The notes: generated from the letters alone by a model not told the origin. A stretch of 64,000 bases of DNA from Pseudoscleropodium purum (GCA_963969395.1 OZ017799.1:16680501-16744500), one strand, 5' to 3'; shown: positions 1 through 12,200, numbered from the stretch's first letter. Program-made: numbers and translations.

Positions 1-771
1 ACTATTTTGGCAAGACTTGATTCAATTCCAATATTCACAGTTTCTTTGTTTACAAGAAGTGATTTATTTACAAAATACTATGCTTAGATGGTAGTAATGC
101 TAAGCTACAATGTTGGTATAATTATATGGATTTCCTATGATGCAAAATGGATGGCATTTCAGCTAAACATATTTTATTATGAGGTAAAAGATTTGTTGGA
201 CCTTCATTGATTTAGGCATATGGATTGGATGAGGAATCTGACTTCCAAATGGATTACTACCCATAGTCACCGACTTCGATCTAACATGAGTGAAGCATTT
301 TCGTTATATTTGATGCATTGATGCTAGCTAGTGTTTTAGACATCATGGACTAAGAACTGATTGTCTTGGCATTTAGAAATGCAAGGTAGATGCAGACAAA
401 GTCATATTCTTAAGTTGATATCTCATGTATGTGTTTGAGATTTTGAAACACTAGGAAGTTCAAAAAGTCTCTTTCAAGTCATGGTCAAAGATGACAGAGA
501 TAAATACCTTCTTTTTAGATACAATTGGATCAAAAATTTAAGCTCATTGGAAGGTTATGTTGATTAAAGCAAACTTATGAAATAAAAAATGAGTCACGAT
601 AGAATGAATTAGATTTGTGCCTTAAAGTATGAGGGATGTTTTAGAAATGCTTTGTCTATTACCTTGAAATCTCTCAAACTGTGCATCTTCGTGTTACATT
701 CTTGGTATTATGGAAAACCTCTCGGCAAGGAGGGGTGCACGGGCTTTGTTTCATGGTGTTCAAACGTATGG
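1..771. repeat. Left copy of window-scale direct repeat (E1 flank)
   Basis: Positions 1-771 match 63088-63858 with only scattered differences. No coding region is supported; the short frame at 652-837 runs into the element terminus. Downstream of E1 the match resumes at 10679 and follows 63859-64000, so this is one flanking sequence interrupted by E1. The copy probably extends left of the window. Confidence 0.9.
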
Positions 772-779
772 TGTGAAAG
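772..779. other. Target-site duplication, left of E1
   Basis: TGTGAAAG immediately precedes the TAGGG terminus. The right partner CGTGAAAG lies at 10679-10686, and the unoccupied copy at 63859-63866 reads CGTGAAAG. Eight base pairs is the hAT target-duplication length. The single difference is a C/T transition. Confidence 0.9.
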
Positions 780-977
780 TAGGGTTGACACGACGTCCGG
801 ACGCGGACGCGGACGCTGTGTCCGCAGCGTCCGCTGACATTCGTGGTCCCCGTGGACGCAGTGTCCGTCGGGATCGCCCCATCTGCCTGTCACCCCGTCC
901 GCCCCGTCAGCCCTGTCCGCTTTGACGGCCCTATTTCCCCCGACCGCCCTACTCAAACTGCCCCGCGGTCACTCCCT
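780..977. repeat. E1 left terminus and GC-rich subterminal block
   Basis: The TAGGGTTGACA terminus is followed by about 185 bp of overlapping CGTCCG/CGGACG motifs (ACGTCCGGACGCGGACGC and variants), far richer in G+C than its surroundings. In hAT elements, clustered subterminal motifs bind transposase; the same motifs recur in every block of this family. Confidence 0.85.
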
Positions 978-1306
978 TAATCTTTAAACAATTTAAAAGA
1001 TTATAAAGTTTGACCATGAATCCATGATAGTCTTGAAACTATGAAAAAATTCCAATTCATTTTCAGAAGGCAAACTAAAAAAGTTTGTGACTTCAAATAT
1101 ATATATATACTATTTAAAAAATCAAGATCAACACAAATACAAACATAATCAATATGGGCAAAATGTATTCAATTTAATGTAGAATACCATACATTGTGCA
1201 CATTTGGCTAATTGCACATATAATTTTTTTTATTCCAACTCTATATTTCTAAACTAATTTTTAATGCCTATATAACCTATTCAACTACTACTTCTGCACT
1301 ACCAAT
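978..1306. other. Noncoding 3' region of E1 kinase-like gene
   Basis: AT-rich sequence between the left GC block and the kinase stop codon. It contains a short TA run near 1098-1110 and no open frame. It is conserved in E2, E3 and the outer composite; E3 and the composite carry an extra stretch of about 60 bp here that E1 and E2 lack. Confidence 0.7.
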
Positions 1307-2808
1307 CTAATATAAATGGCGGAAATGTTCATCTGGCATTGGCCAACGATATGTATTAGAAAATCGCGTAATCACATGGGCCAAACTAGTATTTTCATCG
1401 TCAGTCTTCGAAGAAATGCGCTTCAAGTAAGTATAAAACACTTTTGCAAAGTCATGAAAGGCAAATTGTGTCGCACTAGGTGTTTTAAGTAGCACGTTGA
1501 AATACGCCTCTGACATGTTGTTTCCATTCAACCGCCGAGCAATTTTTCGAATGGCATACTTTTCCGACTTACGTGAATACATCGGAATGACTTCCACATC
1601 TGCACCTGCTTTATGCAAATATGCAATACGTGGATCCACCCACCATCTCCTCTGCAAAGTCTGTTTCATCTGATTTGTTGATGTAAATGTGTACAAAGAC
1701 TTCATTGGCTGAGAAGCTAAGGTGGTTATGATCCAATCGCAAACTCCAATGTACACACGTGACTTATCCTTTGGAAAATGCAACAAGATGTTGTTCGGAG
1801 AAAGATCATTGTGCAAATGTCCAGCAAGATGCAGTGCATACATTATATGCATAAACGCCCATGTCAATTCCGTGCGCTTCTTCCGACATTGTCCTAAATG
1901 GTGAGCTTTTACAACCTCCTCTTCGGTTGGATTCGTATATATCAAACGGATTTGAATGTTGTCTGGAAAGTCCTTATCCATATTCAACATTTGTCGAAGA
2001 GTTCCACCATTCCACCATTCCACCAATACGCATAACCTTCACACGTCGTTCCGTGCACCGTAGCAAACCGTATCACATCCGCGTGTGGAATTCGAACAGC
2101 CATTGATTCGTTTTGATGTTCTAGCTTTGCAAGATCGGGTCGAGTTTGGTGGTGAATGGATTTCTTTGCCGCAAACTCCCAATGAGGAAGTATTCCTAGA
2201 CATTCTTCAATACGAACCTTTCGAATCGTTGCATATCCACCTCTCATCGTTTTATCATCAACAGCAATCACGCGTGCTGTATCTAGAAGTGCTATGAGGT
2301 GCCGTTTGGTCCTTTCCGCTTCAGCAACTCCATCATTGCTTTTCCACCAACCAATTGAACCAACTCGATTGTGCGTTTTGGCGAATGGAGCACATCGCCC
2401 TCTAAACAAGTTCACTTTCAGAATCACTTCTTCAAACTCGGCGTCATTGGGTCGATATTCCTTGCCATATTTAACCAAAATGACTTTGGAATTCCACAAA
2501 GCGTCATGAACCTTGTTCTCCAAACATTTGGTGAAGTACGTTTTATGCATTTTGTCATGCCACTTCGCCACATTCAATGCATCCAACAACATCTGTGTCA
2601 TGTCTACCTTGAATTTAGACATGCACTCCTCTTGATATCTGATGTATTTATTGTCTAAAGACAATGTTGTTTCTGATTCATAAAATTGAACGATGCGCTC
2701 GATTATGAATTTCTTGCATTCTTCCGAAGGACTTTGGCGAGCTACCTCCAAGTTTGATGGTCCCTCTCCATGTTTAAGCTTCGCAATCTTCTTCTTCCCG
2801 TTCGTCAT
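1307..2808 (-). pseudogene. Kinase-like protein, E1 copy (frameshifted)
   Basis: Starts at the ATG at 2808 and should give about 500 residues. Protein-kinase features are visible: a GGYATIRKV stretch resembling a glycine loop, FAAKKS as the probable ATP-lysine segment, and HNDLSPNNIL as the catalytic loop (HxDLxPxN pattern). The expected DFG-like DWG seen in the other copies reads DWI here. The frame breaks near 1984-2026, where this copy has three TTCCACCA units and the others two; the extra 8 bp shifts frame. Apart from this, E1 lacks the two stop codons found in the E2, E3 and composite copies. Transcribed toward the left terminus with GC block A upstream. The kinase family and any substrate are unknown, and the first 150 residues match nothing I recognise. 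Confidence 0.8.
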
Positions 2809-3001
2809 CGTGACAAATGAAATTGATACAGATCAAATTTTTTAATTTGAAATTGAATTCACGTGCAAGTGTTCAAAAAATTGGCAACAAAGGGGCCCGA
2901 ATAAACCACTCTTGCCTTGCCTCGCAAAGGAGCCAATGGAGGATGAACCACCAAGCTCTCCGCTCCACCTTGGATTCACAAGGGGCAAAGCAAAAGTGAC
3001 A

Positions 3002-3500
3002 ATGCGGACGGCCCGTCCGACCCATCGGATGGCCCTAAACCATCCGCCCGATTGAACGGGCCGGGGGTGGCGGACGGATCGACCGTCGGCCTCCCCAAAA
3101 CCTTCGAGCCCCGTCCGCCTGATCGGACGGCCACGGGCGGACAAATCTGGTGTCCGCCCGATCGGACGGTCCGGGGGGGCGGACGCATCGCCGTAACGGG
3201 GCGGACGGGGCGGTCAGGGTGGACGCCGGATTCGACGGATAGGGCAGACGGAGGACAGGGCGGACGGGTATCGGGGCGGACGGAGGACAGGGCGGACAGG
3301 TATTGGGGCGGACGGGTCGGACAGGGCGGACGGATATCGGGGCGGACGGGGCAGACAATCAGACGGCGGACAGGTATCGAGGCGGACGGGGTTTGGGCGA
3401 ACAGGGCTCTAGGCGGATGGGACGGACGGATATGAGGGCGGACTGGGGTTTGGGCGGATGGGGCAGACAGATACGAGGGTGGACGGGGCGGTTTGACCCT
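3002..3500. repeat. GC block A of E1 (upstream of kinase-like gene)
   Basis: About 500 bp of degenerate tandem GGGGCGGACGG/GGGCGGACGG motifs, starting roughly 190 bp upstream of the kinase ATG. Long open frames rich in Gly, Arg, Asp and Pro on both strands follow from the composition and are not genes. The motif equals that of the element ends, so the block may be a promoter bound by the transposase; that role is inferred. Confidence 0.8.
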
Positions 3501-6289
3501 AAAGCGACCCTAAACCCATATTTTGCACGATAAACAAAGGTCTTCATGGCACTGTATAGTTCAACTAACTTTTCATTCATTCAATGTAAAATTTGAAATT
3601 AAAAAAGGTAGCCTTCCTTTATGACCAAATTTATGAATTCTTGGTAAATGATATTTTTGTACAAAGATATGAGCTAAAATGTGCAAAAATTCACGAAAGG
3701 ATTGTGACGTTTAATATATGTACCCAAATATTCACGTTGCATTGTGTATAAAGCAATTGTAAGAAGGTAGTTGAATAAAAATTCTACTATTAAATTGAAT
3801 TAGTTGACGTCTAATCACTTAGTAAACTGCTAAATGTCCAAGTCCTTGCAAGTGTGTTTTGGCTATCGAAAAAGAGCATGGACTTATAGTTATCCCCAAT
3901 GAAGCAAATTGTTCTTTTTTCAAAATCTAATGGTATAGATGTTTAACCCCTAAAGTTCTTTTTACTAAAAACACTTCAAAACTGCTAGTAGTAGTGCAAA
4001 TACCAAGTCTTGGAAGAAAAATACTTTTGGGCATATGTAATCGTAGGATCTTGTAGTAAATTAGTTGGAAAAGATGTGGAAAAAATTTTTAGACAAATCC
4101 ACCATTTAGATTGTAAGATATTAGATATTGAGTGTTTCATTTAAGGGGGCTATTCAGTTATGTTTATTAATGAACAATTGGTAGGCTAACAAACCTAACT
4201 TAGCATGTATTTTAATATTTTTTGCAATTGTTTTAGGAATATTATAACATAATACTATTATAATATTCTTATAAATGATATAGTACTAAATCATTTCAAA
4301 ATCAACAACATTTGAACACAATCTGTCAATCTTGTCTTCCATACTCCTTTAATGATATATATATATATATAAATATATATACATATATAAAATATATTAG
4401 ATAAATCAACATGAACAAATCAATGATAATATATTTCATAGATCTATTCTTCATCAATCAAATAAGAGTGCATGTTCAAATATAGACATAGATGGTTTCT
4501 CCATGTGTTCCCAAAAATTAAATAAACAAATAGAGAAAGATATGAAGTGAATGTTAGTTGGAGAATTGAAGGGAAAGAAATTGAAGTACTCAATTGTATT
4601 TTATTAAATTGGAAAATTGCACGTGCATGGCATGAATTAATCTTCATAGATGCTAAACTCATACGAGTTGCATTTCAACATTTATGATTTATGCAATTGA
4701 TTGAATTGAAAGCTCTTGTAATTACATTTTCAAATTTTCGATTCAATCATTCAAATTTGCAAGAGTGATTTATGATAGATTTATAACTTTAAATGTGAAA
4801 GCATTCAATGCCTTTATGCGTTTGTTCATGAATATATTAATTTTAAATAAATAATATATATTTTTTATAACATATGCATAAACCATTGCATTAAAAAAAA
4901 CAAAAACTAAGAGCCAAGCCAAATAGGCTGGTCAAATGATGAAAACAAGAGAACAAGAGCCCTACGAGAAAGCAAAGGAAAAAAAAAAATATCAAAAGGA
5001 TTCAAAGGAAGGAGCAAGATGCATTCTTGCAAGATTGTAGAATACATAATGTGATAATGATTTCAAAATTCAAACACAAATATATTTTCTATTTCAATGA
5101 GAGTCAAAAATGAACTCCCTTGCTTTCAAAGATTGTACAATGTACACGTTATACAAAACGAACATATAACAGAAAGAATAGAAGACATCGTTTATCATGA
5201 TTGAAAATTGAAATGATTTTTTCTTTCTATGTAGAATATTTTATGAAATGTAACAATGTATTTAATTATCATAGTAATTGGTAGAAATCTTTGTGCAATA
5301 CATAGAAACATTTCATTCATGTGGAATTTTTTCAATTATTTAGGATTAAAATTGAAGTATTATACTCTACAAAGTACAAACCGAAAACAATATCATATAC
5401 CTAAGTTCAAAAGTTTGCAATTGTTTCATGAATTCATTTTGAAAACTCAAACAAAGAAATATTTTATAATCAATATCTTGTTCATTTGAATCATTTCAAA
5501 ATTCGAATTTCGAATTCAATTCCTATTTATAATAGAAATTATGTTTGTCAATTTTTTAGATCCTTAAACAATGAACCCTCTTTTTTTTTAAATTAATATT
5601 TAAAAACATCTGAAATAAGAATATTGGAATTACCCTTCAAAATAAATATAGCACATGTATAAGTATATAATGTATTCTACTCAATCAACTCAAGTAACGA
5701 ATTTTTCTATGTTTTTAAGGAAAAATATAGCCATATATGATTTGAAAGTTAAAACATTGATTCTTTTTCTTTGTTTTCAAATCTAATCAAAATTTCATTA
5801 AAAAATATGAAAGACTCGATGTTCATTTGAAGATCGTGATGCACTTCTAATTAGAAAATACAACCTTTCATTAAATATCATGAGGTTGAAATCCATTAAA
5901 CTGTTATTCTAATTATGTATTGGGGCCTTTTTTTTAAATTTCATTTGCTTATGATGAAAAAGGAATTGATAATTTTTGCAAAACATTTGATTTCCTAATG
6001 AACTTTAAAAAAATCCCCACCATCTTCAGATCTTCTCAAAACCTATTTAGAAGGATAATATGAGTAAATAATCCAAACATATTCAACTTAACCACATTCC
6101 CTTCATTCGTAAAACAATTTAAGGGAGAAAAGAAAAGGTTTAGGGTTTAGGGTTTACATTTAAAAAAAAAAAATGATAAATCAATTACATTGATCCTCAT
6201 TTAGCAGTGATTATTAGGCTGTTTTTTTTTGGAAATGTTACCGCTCTTTTTGAGTAATATCGACCTCTTAGGATACTCCAATGGACAGT
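3501..6289. other. AT-rich central cassette of E1
   Basis: 2.8 kb without a convincing gene, lying between the divergent kinase-like and transposase genes. It is conserved in inverted form at 19146-21943 (E2) and in the same orientation at 34566-36995 (E3, shorter by about 0.4 kb at its left). The segment 3905-4150 is the reverse complement of the end of repeat R (compare 11965-12160 and 47560-47740). Contains a TA microsatellite near 4356-4380. Confidence 0.75.
6137..6155 (+). promoter_or_regulatory. Telomere-like TTTAGGG repeat (telo-box) upstream of transposase
   Basis: Two and a half consecutive TTTAGGG units lie about 680 bp upstream of the transposase ATG. Decayed versions occur at the same place in E2 (19272-19307) and E3 (36821-36858). 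Telo-boxes are known plant promoter motifs; a promoter role here is inferred from position and conservation. Confidence 0.5.
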
Positions 6290-6530
6290 TGGGCGGACGC
6301 TGTCGGCGGTCAGTGTTTAAGTGGGGCGGTTGGCGTATCCAAAGCGCGGACAGCGGACAGTGCGGACAGTCCTGTCCGACCGCCCCGTCCGTCGCGTCTG
6401 ACCGCTCGTCCGATTCGTCTGGTCTGTCCGCCCGACCGCCCCATTTGACCGCCCTGTCCGCCCTGTCCGTCCGGTCCGTCTGCCCGCCCCGTCTGCCCGT
6501 CCGGTTCAGTCCCGTCCGGGCCGTTTCTTG
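6290..6530. repeat. GC block B of E1 (upstream of transposase)
   Basis: About 240 bp of GGCGGACG/CCGTCCGCCC motifs, ending about 300 bp before the transposase ATG. It is the same motif family as the termini and block A. Equivalent blocks stand upstream of the E2 transposase (18951-19145) and of gene Y in E3 (36996-37280). Confidence 0.8.
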
Positions 6531-6832
6531 TTTTTGAATGGAAACCCTAAAAATGAACCTTTAATTTTCTGGAGGGGACTATAAATGTTAGAAGAGAAGC
6601 TTTGGTATTCACTCTCGAAAAACCGAACGCTAAGATTTCCAAAGGCTATGAGCTTCGATTTATTGAGTCTCTTGCTTGGTAATGCATAGTTCGGTGGATG
6701 GGGGGCTTTGATTTTCAAAGCTTTGTGTGACTAATTTCATTGATATTGTATACATTGTCACGTTTTGGGTTTCAAATTTAAAACATTTTATTGGTTTCTT
6801 TTGAAATTGAGGTAAAACATACACTTGTCAGT

Positions 6833-9022
6833 ATGAGGGCCAAACCGACGGGGGATTTTTCTCCTTGGTTTAGTGTGCAAGAGGGTGGTAAAGTAAAATG
6901 TAGGCTTTGCAAAGCGATCATGTGAAGGGGGTTGAGCCGTATATTCAGCCATTTAGGCTATTCTGAGCCTGGAGGTATACGTGATGAAAGGGTGAGCCTT
7001 TGTCTACGATTACCAATGGGAGTTCAAGATTTATTTCGGCATTGCGAAGGAGTTTTTCCAAAACGCATTGTAATGGACAATGTGGATGGCAACCCTGGCC
7101 CTTCAAATGTCCAAGAGTTTTCGGCCAAAAAGGCTGTGTCGCATTCTGACCACGAAGATTTTTGTCCAGCGTCCAAAAAATTGGTATCAATGGTATGTAC
7201 CACAACTAAAATGACTTTGAATACGGAAGCTTCTGGTGAACGTGAAACCCCGAGGGCATCAAGTTCTAGGCCTCAGAGGCAAGGCAGCTTAGTGAATGGG
7301 TTTGAAGAAGGTCATAGACGCAAATTACATTCAGTGTGGGCAAATTTTTTTTATTCGGCGAACATACCATTTTCCGTGGCTCGAAATCCAGCTTTTAAAG
7401 AAGTAGTGAAGAAAACAACTACATTTGGTAGGCCATACATTCTGCCCTCATACCACGACCTTCGGTACAAATTGTTGAATGAGGCGAAGACCAACATTCA
7501 GACACAGTTGAATGCACGGACCAAATATAGCATTCGAAAATTTGGAGCAACATTGTCCATTGATGGATGGAGCTCGGTGACTAATCGACCTCTCATCAAT
7601 GTCATGCTTGTATCATCTACAGGTGAAGAATTTCTTGGATCTGTAGATACAAGTGCTTGTGAAAAAAATGCGGAGTACTTGGCAGTTGTGTTGGAAAAGT
7701 TCATTGAATAAGTGGGGTCCAAGAAAATCGTGTTAATAACTACGGATAATGCTCCCATGAATCCGTCCGCATGGGATGTAATATCTGCAAAATATCCTCA
7801 TATTTTTTACCAAGGGTGCGTGGTACATGCATTGAATTTGTTGTTGAAGGATTGGGCTGCACAGAAATGGATTGCTTCCAAATTGGATAAAGGAGTCCTT
7901 GTAGCTAAATTTATCAAGAAGAGACATATGCCGCTAGCTCTATTGCAAAAGTATTCGCCAAATTTTGGTCTCTTGATGCCTAGGGATACAAGGTTCGCCT
8001 CTAAATTTATCATGATGGAGCGTTTGACAAAATTGAGAGGAGCATTAGAACAAACGGTGGTAGATCCGCAATGGGTTGAGTATGTACATACTTTCAAGAA
8101 GAAACGTGGAGCCAAAGTCCAACCAAAAGACTTGGCCTTAGCAGTGAAGAAAATTGTTCTTGATGACCATTTTTGGAATCGGTCCATCAATTATGTAGAG
8201 ATGGTTGAACCAATCATATGTGCACTCCGCGATTTGGATTCAAAACCACCATGCATGGGGAAGGTGTTGCATATCATGAAGAAGTTAAAGAAGCACGTGA
8301 ACGGATTACAAAGTCCACCATTTTGTTTGCTAGAAGAACTTGCAATTCCATTGGTACAGTCTTTTTATGCCCAAAGAAGAATGGTGGACAACGATCTCCA
8401 ATTAGCCGCAGCTCTTTTGAATCCATACCTTCTTCATGACAAAGAGCTAGCGGATGACGCAGATGCAATGTCAGGGTGTAAGAAAGTTTTGGAGAGAATA
8501 TGTAAACCGGATGAATATGCAGTAGTGGTGAAGGAATTTGTGGCTATTTGACACAAGGAACCTCCATTCCACAATATGTTGAATCCGAGAGATTAAATGT
8601 TGTCCGCACATGCTTGGTGGGATTTTGAAGGTGCATGTGGCAAGTTTATAGCTCCATTAGCGAAGAGGATATTGGCTCAACCAGTGTCATCATCTTCATG
8701 TGAACGGAATTGAGGCAACTATTCTTTTGTTTACAACAAATCTCGAAATAAATTGAAGTCGGAGAGAGCAACGGATTTGGTGTACGTGTATACCAATCCC
8801 AAAGTATTAAACGCATCGAAGGAAAAAGATGAAAAAAAATGGTATAATGATAATGTGGATCCGATGGAATCAGAGGATTCAAATAGGCCGACGTTAGAAG
8901 ACGATGATGACAAGGATTTGGAAAGGGCCCTTTTAGCTGTAGATGGTGGGGATGACTTTAATCGTGCGACAGCGTGGGGAGATGAAGATGTTATGTAAGA
9001 TTTTTCCCAATTTGGTGAATGA
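6833..9022 (+). pseudogene. hAT transposase, E1 copy (multiple in-frame stops)
   Basis: One continuous frame of about 729 residues from the ATG at 6833, interrupted by stops at 6923, 7709, 8549, 8594, 8711 and 8996. Order of parts: BED-type zinc finger (Cys23-x2-Cys26, then His40 and a later Cys); DUF659-like core with DGWS at about residue 244; TTDNAP with an Asp at about 305, followed by the C..HALNLLLKD signature; and a C-terminal hATC dimerisation region (WWDFEGACGKF... SSSSCERN) from about 595. The 8996 stop is CAA in the composite copy (29555-29824), so it arose by C-to-T change. E2 has the same stops. Transposase would act on the CAGGG termini; this copy is probably inactive. Confidence 0.9.
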
Positions 9023-10082
9023 TATGCATGATTATCATCTAAACCACAAGGATGTTGTTTCCGACAATGCAAACGATGCATATACCTTTTGTAAAGACGA
9101 GGACAATGTAGGGGTACAGGAAAATCTACCTTCTTTAGCTGCATATTGCAATGGAATGGGATACTTGAATAGTGAAAACATTCTATCGGAAAAGGCAAAC
9201 GCTATTGTCAAAGAGGTGAAAATCAATGAGAATGCTATTGGTGATGATGGAAGAAATGAAGAAGTTCTAATTTTTCAATCTCCATCTGTGGCATTAAATG
9301 TAGTGCAAAGAAACGACAAAAGAGAAAATGCGGTCATGGAGGTAGACGTTCCAAAAGATGTGGACAACAATAGTGGTGATGAGGGGGAACCAAATATTGC
9401 GGTACAAAAAAATAATGATTCACTTGGGATGGTAGTCACAAATTCGACAATTGTGAAAAGTGATAAAGGAAAGGAGCCAATGAAGTCAATTTTTGAAGTA
9501 CCGAGATCTAGTGCTCTTCTACCAATACCGTTGAAGTCTGTTAGCACACAATTGGATGATTCTCAAAGCTTTGGATATGGAAAACGCCTAATCAACATTT
9601 CCAAAGAAATTTCTACAGGCGATAATCTACGGAAAGTAGCGTCATCACCTACAAGCCTAAGTGATACGGATAGTGATCGGATGCCATTGGCATCTTTGCG
9701 TGCTCGCATTTGAGGAAAAGGAATGGCGTAAGAACCCATCAAATCAACAAATGGCACTCTATTACTTCAAAAGAAAACCAAAGTGGAGATAACCGTTCAT
9801 GGACATGTCGACCCTACATCGAGATTAATAGTTCAAGAATCGAGTAAGGTGAAAGCGAAAAGAGAAATGCAACCTTTTGCTATCTCTCCAGTGAAGAGTA
9901 GGACCCCTCTTGATGAAAATGTTGCTACTTTGTCAAATAGAAAGAAAAGAAAGGTTCCTATTCAAAAAGCCTTTAATCGTTTTGTTAAAGTAAAAAAAGA
10001 AAAATTAAATTCGAAAGAAGGGAGTAAACCTACTTCGAGAGAAGACTTGAAGGAGACAACGATACTTGATTCCAACAAATGA
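8943..10082 (+). pseudogene. Second frame (ORF2) at the 3' end of the transposase, E1
   Basis: A +1 frame overlaps the last 80 bp of the transposase frame and continues for about 380 codons, with stops at 9711 and 9729. It is strongly conserved in E2 (15285-16532) and the composite (28387-29634). The product is acidic and Ser/Asn-rich at first, then basic (NRKKRKVPIQKAFNRFVKVKKEK), then an Asp/Glu-rich end. E1 lacks part of that acidic end because an indel brings in a stop at 10080. It could be a transposase tail reached by a frameshift or splice, or a separate accessory protein. I recognise no family. Confidence 0.6.
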
Positions 10083-10540
10083 ATGAAGATGACTCTGATA
10101 ATGAAGATTTTGAACGGAGAGCTGTAGGAGAGAGTAGTGGGGCTGAGGTTAAAGGAAATGTGGATTGGTGTCTATAGGAATTGTGGAGATGTGAATTTAG
10201 ATGTTTGATTGTTTAGTTGCTTATGATATATGGAGCTCATGTTGACAAATGACAATGGTTTTTTCAATCATTTTATTATAAAATTGTTTGTTTATTGATG
10301 ATATACATCTCGCTGGATTTTAAAGTGATTTTAAAGTGATTTTTTTTTTCTAAATCAAAATGAAATTCATCAAAAAAGAATTAAAAATATATTTCATATT
10401 TGAGCTTTTACATAAATAGTGATATACAACTCTATTGAATCGCAATTGCAATATAAGAAAAATCCAAATCCAAATGACTTCACTCTCAATCTCTCATTGG
10501 TGAAAACAATCAAAACAAAAAACCCAAAACGGGTTTTCTA
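10083..10540. other. 3' noncoding region of E1 transposase module
   Basis: AT-rich sequence with remains of the acidic end of ORF2 (to about 10177), then no gene. Conserved in inverted form in E2 (14937-15284) and the composite (28037-28386). Confidence 0.6.
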
Positions 10541-10678
10541 AGCCGCCCCGTCCGTCTGCCTCGTCCGGCCGCCCGGCCCCGCGCGTCCGCCTTCTGATGG
10601 CGGGAGGGACGCTGCGTCCGCTAGCGTCCGTGCGTCTGGACGCTATTTTGGGGCGGACGTAGAGATTTGTCAACCCTG
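10541..10678. repeat. E1 right terminus and GC-rich subterminal block
   Basis: CCGTCCGCC-type motifs lead into the terminus (complement of CAGGGTTGACA). The terminal segment ACGTCCGCCCC followed by a GCGTCC run is shared with E2 at 14804, the composite at 27905 and E3 at 41423, and differs from the left-end type beyond the first 11 bp. The element is therefore polar. Confidence 0.85.
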
Positions 10679-12200
10679 CGTGAAAGTTATTGAATTTTAA
10701 AGTTTTTATCAATTAAAGAAATTTTAAAAATGCTTTTACTTATATTTTGACCATTGCAATGGCATAGGACATACTAGTATTTTATAACCCCTAAAGGACC
10801 AAACTGCATTTTTTGGCAACATAGAAATTTTGGACAAGTGTGTCTAACTAGATATTTCTATGTTTTTGGCCCAAATGTTGATAGAAGGTGTGAACAAGGA
10901 ATATCTTTTATAAGCATAGAATATCAAAACATTTGGAAATATGAGTGAAAAGTTATGGCCTAAAATGCAATTTGTTTTTCACTTCAGGTAGTTCAAGCAA
11001 ATTTCAAAAAATCATTTTTTTCAAAAATCCAAATTTGAAATTGATTTTCTAGATTTATATCTACATTAAAAGCTTTGAATCATTCTATTTTGATCAATGA
11101 GTCAAAAGTGATGAGGTGCTTTAGTTTGCGGGTAGTTATGGATTCTCTACCCCAAACCCCAAATAAACTTTGAAGTCCTTTATTGAATTCAATTTTTTAT
11201 ATTTTCAAAAAAAAATAAAAACTTTAGGTGAAGATTGTTTATTACAACCATTGGGATTGTCATTTTTCAGTTCCATAAATAAATTATCAATAATTTAGTA
11301 TTTTGAACCATTCTCTACATCTTTCTACATACTATTTTTTTCCTATATGTTGTACAATTTCAAATGATCTAAGAATTTTCAATCATGTAGCCAACATGCC
11401 TTGAAGAATGAATCCAAAGAGTTTCAATCATTTTGAACATTTTTTCATACAAATGTGACCTTGTGAGTGTGGTAGTCATTGCCACTTTTTAGCGCATTGT
11501 GACACTTTGTATCACAAAATTTTGAAATTTTGGATTTTGAAATTTTAATTTCCAAACACCCCTCATTCTTGTAATTTTAGAAACCAACTTATTTTACAAT
11601 CAATATGGGATAATTTATACCGTATTTGTATTCGTATTTCTTATTCCATATTTAATACGTATTTTTATATGGTACCGTATCCATATCCATATCCAATATG
11701 TATTTGTATACAACATTGTATTCATATCCAATATTTTATATTTAGACATTTTAGATTAAACATCAACGGCTTGGGATTTTTTGAGAAATCAACGGCAATT
11801 TCAAGGGTAAACATTTTTTTTCACAAAAATCAACGACCCATCAATTGTTTGAGAGAGGGAGAGGGGCAACTATTGCAAACCAGGGTGGTACGCCTCTTTT
11901 CAAAGCATTGTGACGTTGAGAAGTTCAACTACCTAGTTTTTTGTAGGGACAAAAAAATAATTTTTATCACTTCAAATGCTAATATCTTGCAATCTACAAA
12001 GTGGGAATTTCTGAAACTTTTACCACATCTTTTCAAAATAGTGTACTTCAAGAATTAAGATCCTAAAGTTACATGTGTCTAAAAATGTTTTTTTTCTACA
12101 TTTTGAAACTTGTATAAGAAATGGTAATTTTGGAGCATTTTTGACAAAATCATAGTCAAGGAACTTTAGAAGATAAAGTGATAAACTTCTTTAGGATAAT
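10679..12200 (+). repeat. Noncoding repeat R, copy 1
   Basis: AT-rich repeat that continues the E1 flank. The part from about 10770 resembles 46800-47780 over its length: the start CCCCTAAAGGACCAAACT, a middle with TCTAGATTTATAT and GAATCATTC, and an end with AATATCTTGCAATCTACA. Its beginning also matches 63861-64000. No coding frame survives. Origin unknown. Confidence 0.7.

Larger units (their letters stand above)
780..10678 (+). mobile_element. E1: 9.9 kb hAT-superfamily element with kinase-like cargo
   Basis: The element begins TAGGGTTGACA and ends with the complement of CAGGGTTGACA. These are 11-bp terminal repeats with a mismatched outermost base, the arrangement known from maize Ac. 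It is bounded by an 8-bp target duplication, and the empty site survives at 63859. Order inside: GC-rich left end, kinase-like gene on the minus strand, GC block A, AT-rich cassette, GC block B, hAT transposase and tail frame on the plus strand, GC-rich right end. Both genes are broken, so this copy cannot encode its own transposase unless the stops are bypassed. At 9.9 kb it is about twice the size of Ac. Confidence 0.9.

Noticed and set aside
3035..3435. Long overlapping frames on both strands in GC block A (Pro/Ser/Arg or Gly/Arg/Asp-rich), and equivalents at 21856-22371 and 37026-37361
   Set aside because: They follow from stop-free GC-rich tandem motifs, occur on both strands in several frames, and are not conserved as proteins between copies.
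3002..3500. CRISPR-like array (short GC repeats)
   Set aside because: Repeats are degenerate and contiguous without unique spacers, the context is eukaryotic, and no cas genes are present.
11669..12058. 129-residue frame inside repeat R
   Set aside because: Starts in a Tyr/Pro/Ile simple-sequence stretch and is not conserved in the R copy at 46801-47780.
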